Assembly: GCA_017455205.1 (NCBI GenBank)
Contig: JAFTBM010000058.1
Location: 1 to 64,000, forward strand
DNA from: Bacteroidales bacterium
GTDB taxonomy: Bacteria; Bacteroidota; Bacteroidia; Bacteroidales; P3
DNA: 64,000 bases
Direction: 5' to 3'
The position numbers and the translations under genes are program-made. Shown one piece after another: positions 1-7,625 of this stretch. How positions within the stretch are numbered: the first letter of the stretch is position 1; each line of letters opens with the position of its first letter. The notes below the pieces were generated by a model. It ran no database searches. It was given only the letters and a program-made list of their open reading frames with translations, and was not told the DNA's origin.

Positions 1-190
1 ATACCAATTTACTGATTATCTCTGAGTCTTATTCCGTTAAACTTGGCAGGGTTTCGGTTGACGCGAAATAATAGTAATGCTTTGTTAATAAATGTTGACA
101 CATCCACTCATGATGTGCCGTATGTCGTTTTAATTATTCAATATTCTACGTTTTATGTTATTATATTAATCTTCAATGTTATTTTATGGT
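1..190. other. AT-rich left edge, no supported gene
   Basis: The stretch is AT-rich compared with the rest of the window and holds only a short open frame on the plus strand that runs into the shadow of the next gene and has no recognisable motif. I see no promoter, repeat or RNA structure that I can support. Confidence 0.4.
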
Positions 191-520
191 TCAGACCGTC
201 CGAATGGCTTCGTCTGACATATTCTGTGAATGTTCGGCATCGTGGATGATGGCTTGGGTGCGGTTGTGTGTGAAGGCATAATGCCATCGCGTGTTGTTGG
301 AGGACACATCGGTCCAATTGTTGTCGTTCCACATGGAGAGGTACGAGGGGCTGACGATGTGGCAGCCATCGGGGATGCCGTCGTCGAGAGCAAGCATTTC
401 GGCTCTCAGCTTCTGTATAATGGAGAGAACCGCCTCGCGCGAAAGCGTGACGTGGCTGCGCATAGCGTTTGTGTAGAAACGCTTAATACGCGAGGATGCC
501 TGCTGTCTTATGATGGCCAT
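191..520 (-). CDS. Small hypothetical protein (109 aa)
   Basis: I do not recognise this 109-residue protein. Its N-terminal half is basic and helical in character (start MAIIRQQASSRIKRF), the C-terminal half is rich in Asn, Trp and His (SMWNDNNWTDVSSNN). The start lies 38 bases inside the end of the small gene at 483-668, in another frame, so the two are either translationally coupled or two halves of one frameshifted gene. No signal peptide or membrane segment is visible. Confidence 0.45.
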   Translation of the reverse strand: MAIIRQQASSRIKRFYTNAMRSHVTLSREAVLSIIQKLRAEMLALDDGIPDGCHIVSPSYLSMWNDNNWTDVSSNNTRWHYAFTHNRTQAIIHDAEHSQNMSDEAIRTV

Positions 521-668
521 GTTTCGCGTCGGCTTTTGCGTCGTAGTGTCCGTTCACCATGTCTTCCATCATGTCGAAGAAGACGTTGACATCTATGTCG
601 GTACTCTCGGAGTTTTCGCCTGATGGTTCAAGGTTGTCAAACACCCATTTGTCATGTTCTGTCACCAT
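483..668 (-). CDS. Small acidic hypothetical protein (61 aa)
   Basis: This 61-residue acidic protein (starts MVTEHDKWVFDNLEP, ends in a His/Lys-rich tail) is first in a two-gene unit with the ORF at 191-520. A good Bacteroidota-type promoter sits just upstream, with TACTTTTG about 23 bases before the ATG, which supports expression. I do not recognise the family. An acidic small protein overlapping a basic one recalls toxin-antitoxin pairs, but no diagnostic motif supports that. A single-base frameshift splitting one 155-160-residue gene is equally possible. Confidence 0.45.
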   Translation of the reverse strand: MVTEHDKWVFDNLEPSGENSESTDIDVNVFFDMMEDMVNGHYDAKADAKHGHHKTAGILAY

Positions 669-690
669 ACCCGTATGCTTTATTTTGGTG

Positions 691-722
691 CAAAAGTACG
701 ACTTTTACTCCAATTAGCGAAA
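691..722 (-). promoter_or_regulatory. Promoter of the 483-668 / 191-520 unit
   Basis: Read on the minus strand: TTTC, 20 bp, then TACTTTTG, a match to the Bacteroidota sigma-70 consensus (TTTG at -33, TAnnTTTG at -7). The ATG of the first gene is at 668. Confidence 0.55.
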
Positions 723-936
723 TTTATTTTCCGACGTTCCACACGCTGTAGACTCAATATCATTATGCAACTCGGTTTAGCAAAGATTTACAAGAATATT
801 TTGGGGAGACAATGTTCTGTGGTTTTCTATGTCTGCGGTTGATTAGGATTTGTATATGGAGGATGTTGTCGTCAGATAGAGAGGCGATATCATTATCTTT
901 AGGGGTGATTGAAATTGGGCTCCGTAGCAGCATAAT

Positions 937-2442
937 CTATTTTCCAGAGGCTGGCACTGGCTTGAGGCCAAGGCCTTCGGCGAGGTTGAGCATCATCTGC
1001 CGTGCTGCCTCATGCTCGTTGGGGATGCGTCCGTCGAGGATGGCATCTTTGATGGCATCTTTGATAATGCCCACTTCGTGGCAAGGACCGATACCGAAAG
1101 TTGCCATGATTTCCTCACCCCCAATGGGGGGCTGGAAGTTGCGGATGCGGTCACGCTCCTCGAGGTCAACCAACTTGCGCTTCACCAGCTCGAAGTTGGC
1201 CTTGTGGCGGCGCACTTTCTCTGGGTTTTTGCTGGTGATGTCGGCGTTGCAGAGGGCCATCAGGTCGTCGATGTCGTCGCCAGCCTCAAACAGCAGGCGG
1301 CGCACCGCGCTGTCGGTTACTTCCTCCTCGGAGAGGATGATGGGGCGCATGTGGAGCATGACGAGTTTCTCGACGTAGCGCATCTCTGCTCCCATCGGTA
1401 GGCGCAGCCGGCGGAAGAGGCGGCGCACCATGTGGCTACCACGAGCTTCGTGGCCGTGGAAGGTCCAACCCTGCTTGGGGTCGTATCGCTTGACGCCAGG
1501 TTTGCCTATATCGTGGAGCAAGGCAGCCCAGCGCAAGTAGAGTTGAGAATTGAGAATTGAGAATTGAGCATTATCGGAGGTCGCTGAACTCTTATTTTGC
1601 GGTGCTTGGCTTTGGGTTTGCACGATGTTGTCGAGTACCTGCATGGTGTGGTAGAAGATGTCCTTGTGCCCACGGCCATCGACGGTCTCCACCCCCTGCA
1701 GGGCAGCCACTTCGGGCAGCACCTGCTGCATCAATCCGCTCCGTTGCATCAGCTTTAGGCCAATCGATGGGCTGGGCGAGGCGAGGATTTTGTTCAGCTC
1801 GGTGGTGACCCGTTCTGCACTGACGATGCCTATGCGTGCGGCGTTGCGACCGATGGCCTCGAAGGTGGCCTCGTCGATGCGGAAACCCAGCTGCGAGGCG
1901 AAGCGGACGGCACGCATCATGCGCAAGGGGTCGTCGCTGAAGGTGATATCGGGGTCGAGTGGAGTGCGGAGCAGCCCGCTGTCGAGGTCGTGCAGGCCGC
2001 CGAAGGGGTCGAGCAGGGTGCCGTAGCGGTCGGCGTTGAGGCAGACGGCCAGTGCATTGACGGTGAAGTCGCGTCGCCGCTGGTCATCCTCGAGGGTGCC
2101 GTTTTCCACGATGGGTTTGCGGCTGTCGTGGCTGTAGCTTTCGCGGCGGGCACCGACAAATTCGATTTCCAACCCGTCGGGTGTGTGGAAGCTGGCGGTG
2201 CCGAAGGTCTTAAACACGGCCACTGTGCTTCCGCCGAGGGCGGCAGAGGCTGCGTGAGCCAGCTCGATGCCGATATGCACACCGCCGCCCTGTTCGTGGC
2301 CAACGCAGAGGATGTCGATGTCGGTGCAGGGGCGCTGGAGGAAGTGGTCGCGCACGATGCCGCCGATGGCGTAGGCATCGAGCCCGAGGCGGTCGGCTTC
2401 AAGGCCGATAGTGCGCAGCTGGGGTATCTGTAGGTCAATCAT
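937..2442 (-). CDS. cca: CCA tRNA nucleotidyltransferase / poly(A) polymerase family, HD domain
   Basis: Adds or repairs the 3' CCA end of tRNA in the cytoplasm. The N-terminal nucleotidyltransferase domain shows GGIVRD (about residues 27-32) followed by the metal-binding DIDILCVG, then the RNA/ATP-binding segment RRDFTVNALA and the helical region with DPLRMMRAVRFA (about 165-180). An HD phosphohydrolase domain follows (LLHDIGKPGVKRY, about residue 310). The 501-residue length is slightly above usual because a low-complexity stretch (about residues 283-300, containing FSILNSQ) is inserted just before the HD motif; it is encoded by a 7-bp tandem repeat at 1543-1568 that also occurs between genes in this window. 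Start chosen at the first ATG before the conserved domain. It lies 18 bases from the lipoprotein gene upstream. Confidence 0.92.
   Translation of the reverse strand: MIDLQIPQLRTIGLEADRLGLDAYAIGGIVRDHFLQRPCTDIDILCVGHEQGGGVHIGIELAHAASAALGGSTVAVFKTFGTASFHTPDGLEIEFVGARRESYSHDSRKPIVENGTLEDDQRRRDFTVNALAVCLNADRYGTLLDPFGGLHDLDSGLLRTPLDPDITFSDDPLRMMRAVRFASQLGFRIDEATFEAIGRNAARIGIVSAERVTTELNKILASPSPSIGLKLMQRSGLMQQVLPEVAALQGVETVDGRGHKDIFYHTMQVLDNIVQTQSQAPQNKSSATSDNAQFSILNSQLYLRWAALLHDIGKPGVKRYDPKQGWTFHGHEARGSHMVRRLFRRLRLPMGAEMRYVEKLVMLHMRPIILSEEEVTDSAVRRLLFEAGDDIDDLMALCNADITSKNPEKVRRHKANFELVKRKLVDLEERDRIRNFQPPIGGEEIMATFGIGPCHEVGIIKDAIKDAILDGRIPNEHEAARQMMLNLAEGLGLKPVPASGK
1543..1568. repeat. 7-bp tandem repeat (TTGAGAA) inside cca
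   Basis: Nearly four copies of a TTGAGAA unit. On the coding (minus) strand they read in frame as FSILNSQ-like residues within the CCA-adding enzyme. The same unit occurs at 5381-5457, 18287-18320 and 21727-21758. Confidence 0.85.
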
Positions 2443-2460
2443 CTGTGGCTGTGACTGTGG

Positions 2461-3018
2461 TTATTGCTCTTCGCTGGTGGCCACAAGGCGACCTTCATCA
2501 TCGTAGACTTTGGTGCCGGCCAGGTTGCCCTCGCCGTCGTAGAACTCCCAGGTGCCGACGGCCACACCCTGCCGATGGGTGCCAATATAGTAGGGAGCAC
2601 CGTTGGGGCGGAAGACGCGGTAGGGGCCATCGGGCTTTCCATCCACAAAGTGGCTCTCCGACTGCACGTTGCCATTGGGGTGGTAGAATACCCACCTCCC
2701 CTGACGCACCCCTCCAACGGTCTCGCCCTCGCTCCGTTTTTGCATTGTGGAGTAGTACTGCAGCCAGTGGCAGACTTCGCCTTTATGGTAGACCACGGTC
2801 ATCGGGTGGCCGTCCTCGCCGACTTCGACCACTCGCATCGAGTCGTAGTCCGCCACGGGCTCGTTTCCAGCGGCATCGGCTATCGTCCAGCGGTCGGTGC
2901 CGTTATGGTGAGTGGCAGTGGCCGAGCCGTCGGCCGATTGAAATTCGGTGGTCTGTCCGCCGCAGGCGGCAAGCAGCAGCAGGCCGCAGGCGACAAGGGG
3001 CATTAAGGAGTGTCTCAT
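2461..3018 (-). CDS. MORN-repeat lipoprotein (YwqK-like)
   Basis: A 185-residue lipoprotein: the start has a signal peptide ending in the lipobox LAAC (about residues 16-19). The body holds several MORN-type repeats of the form GxWxFYxxxGxxxxExxY (for example GRWVFYHPNGNVQSESHF, GPYRVFRPNGAPYYIG, GTWEFYDGEGNLAGTKVY), the pattern found in the family annotated as YwqK antitoxin-like proteins in Bacteroidota. The exact role is unknown; MORN repeats commonly mediate membrane or protein contacts. It precedes cca in the same direction with an 18-base gap and probably is cotranscribed. Confidence 0.8.
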   Translation of the reverse strand: MRHSLMPLVACGLLLLAACGGQTTEFQSADGSATATHHNGTDRWTIADAAGNEPVADYDSMRVVEVGEDGHPMTVVYHKGEVCHWLQYYSTMQKRSEGETVGGVRQGRWVFYHPNGNVQSESHFVDGKPDGPYRVFRPNGAPYYIGTHRQGVAVGTWEFYDGEGNLAGTKVYDDEGRLVATSEEQ

Positions 3019-3078
3019 ATCGGATAGGTTTATTGGTCGATTGATGGATTAGGTGCGATGGTCATTGGCCCCGGATTG

Positions 3079-4185
3079 TCAGTGTTTCAGGCAGTAGCGC
3101 CGACCAGGCAGGCAGTCCAGCACCTGCTCAAGCTCCAGGTTGAAAAGCAGCGGTGCCAGCTGCGAGACGGGCAACTGCGTGAGTTCGGCCAGCTCGTCGG
3201 TGGTGAGTACCTCGCGCTGCTCAATCAGGCCCACAATGCGCTGCTCCTCAGCCGAGAGTGAAGGAAACAGCTTGGGCTGGCTGACCTCGCGGGCAGCCTG
3301 TTCGGGTTCGGGCCAACCCATTTGGCGCGCGATGTCGCCCGAGGTGCGGACGAGGATGGCTTTGTTGGTGGCTATCAGGCTATTGGTACCCTTTGAGTAG
3401 GGGTCGGTCAGCCGACCGGGGATGGCAAACACCTCGCGGTGGTAGCCAGCGGCGATGCCTGCCGTGATGAGCGCCCCGCCCTTCTCGGAAGCCTCCACCA
3501 CCAGCACCCCGTCGGCCAAGGCGGCGATGATGCGGTTGCGGGCGGGGAAATAGCGCGGGTTGATGGCCGTCCCCGCGGGGTACTCGGTCAGCAGGGTTCC
3601 TCCCTGGCCCACGATCTCGGCAGCCAACCGTCGGTTCTCGGGCGGGTAGATGCGGTCAAGTCCATGGCCGAGCACTGCCAGCGTGGGCAGCTTGTGCTGC
3701 AGGGCAGCTTTGTGGGCAGCGGAGTCGATGCCGTAGGCCAAGCCGCTGACTATCGGTGCGCCGTAGGGCTGCATCTGCTCCACCAGCTTGTCGGTCAGCT
3801 CGCAGCCCTGGTGCGTGGCGCGGCGAGTGCCGACCACCGCCAGGCTGCGCCGCGGATTGAGCTCGGCCTCGCCCAGTGCGTAGAGCAGCACTGGGCAGTC
3901 GGTCGTCTCCGGGCGGTTGAGCCTCGCAGGGAATGCCGACTCGGTGAAGAACAGCGGACGTATGTGGTGCTGCTCGCAGTAGCGCAACTCCCTCTCGGCG
4001 CGAGCCATACCCGCCTTGCCTATGATGTTGAGTGCCACCTCGGTGTGGTTGCCAAAGGCGGCTTTGAGCTCCGATGGCGGCAGCGAGTAGATGTTCTCGT
4101 TGGGGTAGAGGTCGACGAGCTTGCGTATCGAGGCCGCCCCCAGTCCGGGGGTGAAGGTCAGGGCTATTTGTTCGAGAAGGTCCAT
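3079..4185 (-). CDS. dprA: DNA-processing protein DprA
   Basis: Binds incoming single-stranded DNA and loads RecA during natural transformation. The 368-residue protein has an N-terminal helix-hairpin-helix/SAM-like region ([17 protein letters not shown]), the Rossmann-like DNA-processing core ([17 protein letters not shown] about 113-129; [18 protein letters not shown] about 150-167; [54 protein letters not shown]) and a C-terminal winged-helix domain (about 310-368). The start codon lies 22 bases inside the end of the Nudix gene, so translation is probably coupled. Confidence 0.95.
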   Translation of the reverse strand: MDLLEQIALTFTPGLGAASIRKLVDLYPNENIYSLPPSELKAAFGNHTEVALNIIGKAGMARAERELRYCEQHHIRPLFFTESAFPARLNRPETTDCPVLLYALGEAELNPRRSLAVVGTRRATHQGCELTDKLVEQMQPYGAPIVSGLAYGIDSAAHKAALQHKLPTLAVLGHGLDRIYPPENRRLAAEIVGQGGTLLTEYPAGTAINPRYFPARNRIIAALADGVLVVEASEKGGALITAGIAAGYHREVFAIPGRLTDPYSKGTNSLIATNKAILVRTSGDIARQMGWPEPEQAAREVSQPKLFPSLSAEEQRIVGLIEQREVLTTDELAELTQLPVSQLAPLLFNLELEQVLDCLPGRRYCLKH

Positions 4186-4646
4186 TGCCGTGAAAGATTG
4201 CGTAGGGTGCCGAAACTATGCTGCAGGCGGTGCCTCCACTGCGCTTCATCCACCCACACTGCCTCTGCAATGCCCTCCTCGCCTTGGGGCGTGGGGGTGG
4301 GGCAGGAGAGCGGCGTCAGCAGGTGGAACCAAGCGGTCTGCTTCAAGTGCCATCGGTGGTTCAGCCAGTAGATGTGGTAGGTCTTCAAGGGCAGGGGGAA
4401 AGCTATTTGGCAGGCGAGCCCAGTCTCCTCCGCCACCTCGCGTAGGGCTGCCTCGCGCAGGCTCTCGCCTGCCTCCACGTGCCCCTTGGGCAAATCCCAG
4501 TGGCCGAGGCGGCGGATGAGCAGCACCCGACCATCGGCATCCACCACCACGCCGCCCGCTGCCCGCACATACCTCACCCGTCGCCGCAGCCACACCATCA
4601 GCCCCAGCGGCACTTCGAATGCCAATTTCTTATAGCAGAGTTTCAT
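4164..4646 (-). CDS. Nudix hydrolase
   Basis: A 160-residue Nudix-fold hydrolase that should cleave a nucleoside diphosphate linked to another group; the substrate cannot be told. The Nudix box is complete ([23 protein letters not shown], with the REVAEETG core at about residues 69-76). The short N-terminal strand and [25 protein letters not shown] match the Bacteroidota form. Its start overlaps the stop of the upstream lipoprotein gene by four bases (ATGA), and its end overlaps the dprA start by 22 bases, so the three form an operon. Confidence 0.88.
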   Translation of the reverse strand: MKLCYKKLAFEVPLGLMVWLRRRVRYVRAAGGVVVDADGRVLLIRRLGHWDLPKGHVEAGESLREAALREVAEETGLACQIAFPLPLKTYHIYWLNHRWHLKQTAWFHLLTPLSCPTPTPQGEEGIAEAVWVDEAQWRHRLQHSFGTLRNLSRQWTFSNK

Positions 4647-5179
4647 CGCAATTCATAGGTTAGCACTGCCTTTCCTTTGCGGAAAAGCGTGAGCGTCAGT
4701 GGGGAAAGTTGATAGGCATCCACCTTGGAGAGCATGGCCAAGTGCCGCTGCTCGGCGTGGTCGCCCGCGTCGGGGCAGCGCACCGCCGTCTGCTCCACCT
4801 CGCCGATGCGGATGGGGTGCAGCCCCGAAGCGGAGGCGGAAACAGGGGCTGTCGGTGCAAAGTAAGTGGCACTGAACTCGTTGCAAGGTCCCCGACCGTG
4901 GAGCCGACCCGTCTCGGGGTTGAATGTGAGGCTTATCAGGTGTCGGCTGCGGCTCACCTCTTTGCCACCCAGGCTCACCAGCTGCCACTCTTGCCCCCGC
5001 TCAATCTGAACCTCCGCTGCGGCCGCTGCCTGCACAGGACGCTTCGCCGCACAACCCGCTGCCGCAATGCCCGCAGCAAGCATCGCCACCGCCAGCCAAG
5101 CAGCCCGCGTAGTATGCCGTGGCACTCCGAGGCACGCCGTGAGGGAGCAAAATTGCTGAATCAACCTCCTGTATACCAT
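4643..5179 (-). CDS. META/HslJ-like domain lipoprotein
   Basis: A 178-residue protein with a long N-terminus leading into a lipoprotein signal ([10 protein letters not shown], Cys about residue 43). The body resembles the META/HslJ fold: [13 protein letters not shown] near the start, [25 protein letters not shown] in the middle, and [31 protein letters not shown] at the end, the usual N-F pattern of envelope proteins of unknown function. A start at an internal Met closer to the signal core is possible. It heads the Nudix-dprA unit; TAAATTTG at 5216-5223 (minus strand) is its probable -7 element. Confidence 0.75.
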   Translation of the reverse strand: MVYRRLIQQFCSLTACLGVPRHTTRAAWLAVAMLAAGIAAAGCAAKRPVQAAAAAEVQIERGQEWQLVSLGGKEVSRSRHLISLTFNPETGRLHGRGPCNEFSATYFAPTAPVSASASGLHPIRIGEVEQTAVRCPDAGDHAEQRHLAMLSKVDAYQLSPLTLTLFRKGKAVLTYELR

Positions 5180-5215
5180 CTTTTTATCCTATTCTAATAG
5201 CCATAATGGCAGATG

Positions 5216-5223
5216 CAAATTTA
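5216..5223 (-). promoter_or_regulatory. Probable -7 element of the META lipoprotein-Nudix-dprA unit
   Basis: TAAATTTG on the minus strand matches TAnnTTTG, 37 bases upstream of the ATG at 5179. No good TTTG is seen at the expected -33 position. Confidence 0.4.
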
Positions 5224-5380
5224 CACAAAAATTTCCAATCCTGCACCTTCAATTCGCATCATGCCTCCTGCCGAACCCCTTGTGCAGTCGCGACAACCTC
5301 CAGCAACCCCTCTCCACAGTGTTGCTCCAAACCCATCCGCTCCCCCCACCGCCAGCCCACCGTCCCCAGCGGAAAAAATC

Positions 5381-5570
5381 CAATCCTCAATCCTCAATTC
5401 TCAATTTTCAATTTTCACTTTCCCAAATTCTCCATTCTCAATTTTCAATTCTCAATAGGGACTTGGTCCGTGTCATCTCCGTGTCATCTCCGTGTCATCT
5501 CCGTGTCACCTCCGAGTGGAGTCGGACTTAACACGGACAAAACACGAACTATGCACTAACCAAACACGGC
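5381..5570 (-). repeat. Composite dispersed repeat, copy A
   Basis: Left part (5381-5457) is an array of the 7-bp unit CAATTCT/CAATTTT. It joins a GGGACTTGGTCC motif, then four copies of an 11-bp unit of type CGTGTCATCTC, a CTCCGA...GTCGGA inverted motif, and degenerate 11-bp units of type AACACGAACTA. The same order, reversed, occurs at 18175-18320, and without the 7-bp tail at 43873-43985. The surrounding gap 5224-5639 contains no gene I can support. Confidence 0.85.
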
Positions 5571-5639
5571 CGAAGTGCCTATGGCAGCAGGGCCGTGTTT
5601 TGGGGTGCAAAAGGGGGGATTTTGGTGGGCAGCGAGCGG

Positions 5640-6851
5640 TTAGGGGCGGGCGGCGGAGGGGGAAGGTGCGGCGGCAGGGAAGGGAAGCAGGGCATCGGCC
5701 AAGCGGTCGAGGGCATCGGCCAGCACAGCGCGCGGGCAGGCCAAGTTGAGGCGGAAGCAGCACTCGTAGGTCGAGCCGCCGAACTCGGTGCCGTCGTTGA
5801 GGACGAGGCGTGCGCGGTTGATAATGAGGTCGGTGAGCTGGCTATGGCTGTAGCCGCAGGCCGAGAAGTCGAGCCAAGCCAGGTAGGAGGCTTCGGGCAG
5901 CAGGGCACGCACCGAGGGCATGCGGCTGGCGAGGAAGGTGCGCAGCAGGGCGATGTTGGCCTCGAGGTAGGGGAGCAGTTGGCGGAGGTAGTCCTCGCCG
6001 CCAGTGTAGGCTGCCTCGGCACCGACGAAGGCGAAGAGGCTGCCACTGGCCACGCCCAGTGCGTCGAGCCAAGCGAAGAAGCGCGAGCGGAGGTCGGGGT
6101 TGGGGATGTAGCAAGCCGATGAGGCTAAACCAGCGATGTTGAAGGTCTTGCTCGGTGCGAAGAAGGTGATGGAATGGTCGGCGGCGGAGGGACTGACGGT
6201 GCTGTAGGAGGTGTGGTGATGGCCTGGGAGGGTGAGGTCGGCATGGATTTCGTCGGCCACCACGATGAGGCCAGCCTGATGGCAGATGTCGGCGATGCGC
6301 TTGAGGTCCTCGGAGTTCCAGAGGGTGCCGGCGGGGTTGTGGGGATTGGCGAGGATGAAGAGGCGGCAGCCTTGGGCGCGGCGTTCAAAGTCGTCGAAAT
6401 CAATGACAAAACGGCCATCGTGCACTTGCAGGGGGCTGGCTTCCACCTCGCGTCCGCAGCCGCGGGGGATGCGGAAGAACGGGGGATAGACAGGGGCGAG
6501 GGTCAGCACACGGTCGCCTGGCTGGGTGAGGCAGAGCAGGGTGTAGGAGATGCCGGCCACGATGCCAGGGATGAAGTGCAGCTCCTGGGGCGAGGTGCTG
6601 ATGCGGTAGTGGCGTAGAAGCCACTGGCAGAGGCTTTCCCAGTAGGAAGCCGAGGGCATAGGGTAGCCGAGGAAGGGGTGGTCGAGTCGGCGGCGGAGGG
6701 CATCGAGCACGCATGAGGGCGAGGGGAAGTCGGTGTCGGCCACCCAGAGGGGGAGCAGGTCGTCGCGCCCATAGAGGTGGGGGAGGAGGTCGTATTTCAC
6801 GCAGTCGGTGTGGCGGCGGTCGAAGGGGGTGTTGAAGTCGTAGTGTTTCAT
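5640..6851 (-). CDS. PatB/MalY-type PLP aminotransferase (putative C-S lyase)
   Basis: A 403-residue fold-type I PLP enzyme of the MalY/PatB family, which usually acts as a cystathionine beta-lyase or cysteine-S-conjugate lyase. The N-terminus FDRRHTDCVKYDL and LPLWVADTDFPSP are family signatures; ANPHNPAGTLW (about 190-200), VVADEIHADL, and FAPSKTFNIAGLASSA with the Schiff-base Lys are present. I set the start at 6851 (MKHYDFNTPF) because the longer frame would begin inside the TAACTTTG promoter element at 6879-6886. The C-terminal 20 residues are Pro/Ala/Ser-rich. It may work with the transsulfuration enzymes at 18.5-20.7 kb in sulfur amino acid metabolism, but this is inference. Confidence 0.88.
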   Translation of the reverse strand: MKHYDFNTPFDRRHTDCVKYDLLPHLYGRDDLLPLWVADTDFPSPSCVLDALRRRLDHPFLGYPMPSASYWESLCQWLLRHYRISTSPQELHFIPGIVAGISYTLLCLTQPGDRVLTLAPVYPPFFRIPRGCGREVEASPLQVHDGRFVIDFDDFERRAQGCRLFILANPHNPAGTLWNSEDLKRIADICHQAGLIVVADEIHADLTLPGHHHTSYSTVSPSAADHSITFFAPSKTFNIAGLASSACYIPNPDLRSRFFAWLDALGVASGSLFAFVGAEAAYTGGEDYLRQLLPYLEANIALLRTFLASRMPSVRALLPEASYLAWLDFSACGYSHSQLTDLIINRARLVLNDGTEFGGSTYECCFRLNLACPRAVLADALDRLADALLPFPAAAPSPSAARP

Positions 6852-6878
6852 ATAATAAAGGTGGATAAAAATCAGCTG

Positions 6879-6886
6879 CAAAGTTA
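6879..6886 (-). promoter_or_regulatory. -7 element of the PatB/MalY gene
   Basis: TAACTTTG on the minus strand matches TAnnTTTG, 28 bases before the ATG at 6851. It decides the start codon. Confidence 0.5.
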
Positions 6887-6965
6887 CGAATAAACTCCGA
6901 CACGGGAGTGAAGAAAATGCTATGTGGTGTGGTGGAGGGGTAGGAGGGGGATGGCCAGAGGGTAG

Positions 6966-7108
6966 GTGTTGGGTAGGTGTTGGGTGGTCGTTGGGTGGGT
7001 GTTGGGTAGGTGTTGGGTAGGTGTTGGGTGGTCGTTGGGTGGGTGTTGGGTGGGCGATGAGTGGGTGATGGGTGGGTGTTGGGTGGGTGTTGAGTGGGCG
7101 ATGGGTGG
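6966..7108. repeat. 11-bp minisatellite, 13 units
   Basis: Thirteen consecutive 11-bp units of consensus GTGTTGGGTGG (variants GTGTTGGGTAG, TCGTTGGGTGG, GCGATGGGTGG), exactly 143 bp with no indels. The strand is G/T-biased. The open frame across it encodes only Gly/Trp/Val repeats and is not believed to be a gene. Confidence 0.95.
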
Positions 7109-7559
7109 TCTGGAGTGGGAGGAGGGTAGGAGAAAAATTTGGCGTTTAAGCGACTTTTGGAGGTGCGTGGGCGATAGAGGCAGGCGGGAGGTGAGAAAAG
7201 CGATTAGGAGCGAAATCGGGTTGCTTACATTTGTAACCGCAGAGGGAGTGATACGGATGTGTTACAAGTGTAAGATAGAGGGTAAATATGTAACTTTACA
7301 AACGTAAATAGCGAAACAAAGTGCCATAAGGTTAATTTTAGGCGATTATTTAGCTGTTTTCAATATAATATGCTGTTTACGAGTTGAAAAATTAAATCTA
7401 TTAGAGTTTGAATTGAATGATATTTGCGTTTTTTGCGTATGGCATCAGAAATGTGAAAGTTGAAAGTTAGTTATTTGTTTAATAAGTAATTAGTAAATAC
7501 AATTAAAGTGTTGGTTGTGGTTTTTGATTTATTTACAGATGTGAAATTGTTAAATTTAT
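7109..7559. other. AT-rich intergenic region with palindromic sites
   Basis: From about 7200 the base composition becomes markedly AT-rich compared with the genes around. It carries three TTACAnnTGTAA-type palindromes (7225-7307). I see no coding frame I can support. Confidence 0.5.
7225..7307. promoter_or_regulatory. Cluster of three TTACAnnTGTAA palindromes (candidate operators)
   Basis: TTACATTTGTAA at 7225-7236, TTACAAGTGTAA at 7262-7273 and TTACAAACGTAA at 7296-7307 (one mismatch). A fourth copy, TTACAAATGTAA at 7610-7621, touches the start of the HTH regulator gene. They look like binding sites of a dimeric regulator. Confidence 0.6.
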
Positions 7560-7590
7560 TTTGGTGGGTGTAGAAAATTGTGTACTTTTG
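7560..7590 (+). promoter_or_regulatory. Promoter of the HTH regulator
   Basis: TTTG at 7560-7563, 19 bp, then TACTTTTG at 7583-7590: a full match to the Bacteroidota -33/-7 consensus, 35 bases upstream of the ATG at 7626. Confidence 0.75.
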
Positions 7591-7609
7591 TAAATCGGAT
7601 ATGATGAAA

Positions 7610-7621
7610 TTACAAATGTAA
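7610..7621. promoter_or_regulatory. Palindromic candidate operator at the regulator start
   Basis: TTACAAATGTAA, a perfect TTACA-2-TGTAA palindrome ending four bases before the ATG at 7626 and downstream of the promoter; suited to autorepression. Confidence 0.55.
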
Positions 7622-7625
7622 GATT

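Noticed and set aside
4246..4593. Arg/Pro-rich alternative frames in dprA and the Nudix gene
   Set aside because: Shadow frames of genes with intact signature motifs.
6966..7307. Open frame rich in Gly/Trp/Val across the 11-bp minisatellite
   Set aside because: It is a translation of a repeat whose unit is not a multiple of three; no start signal or family.
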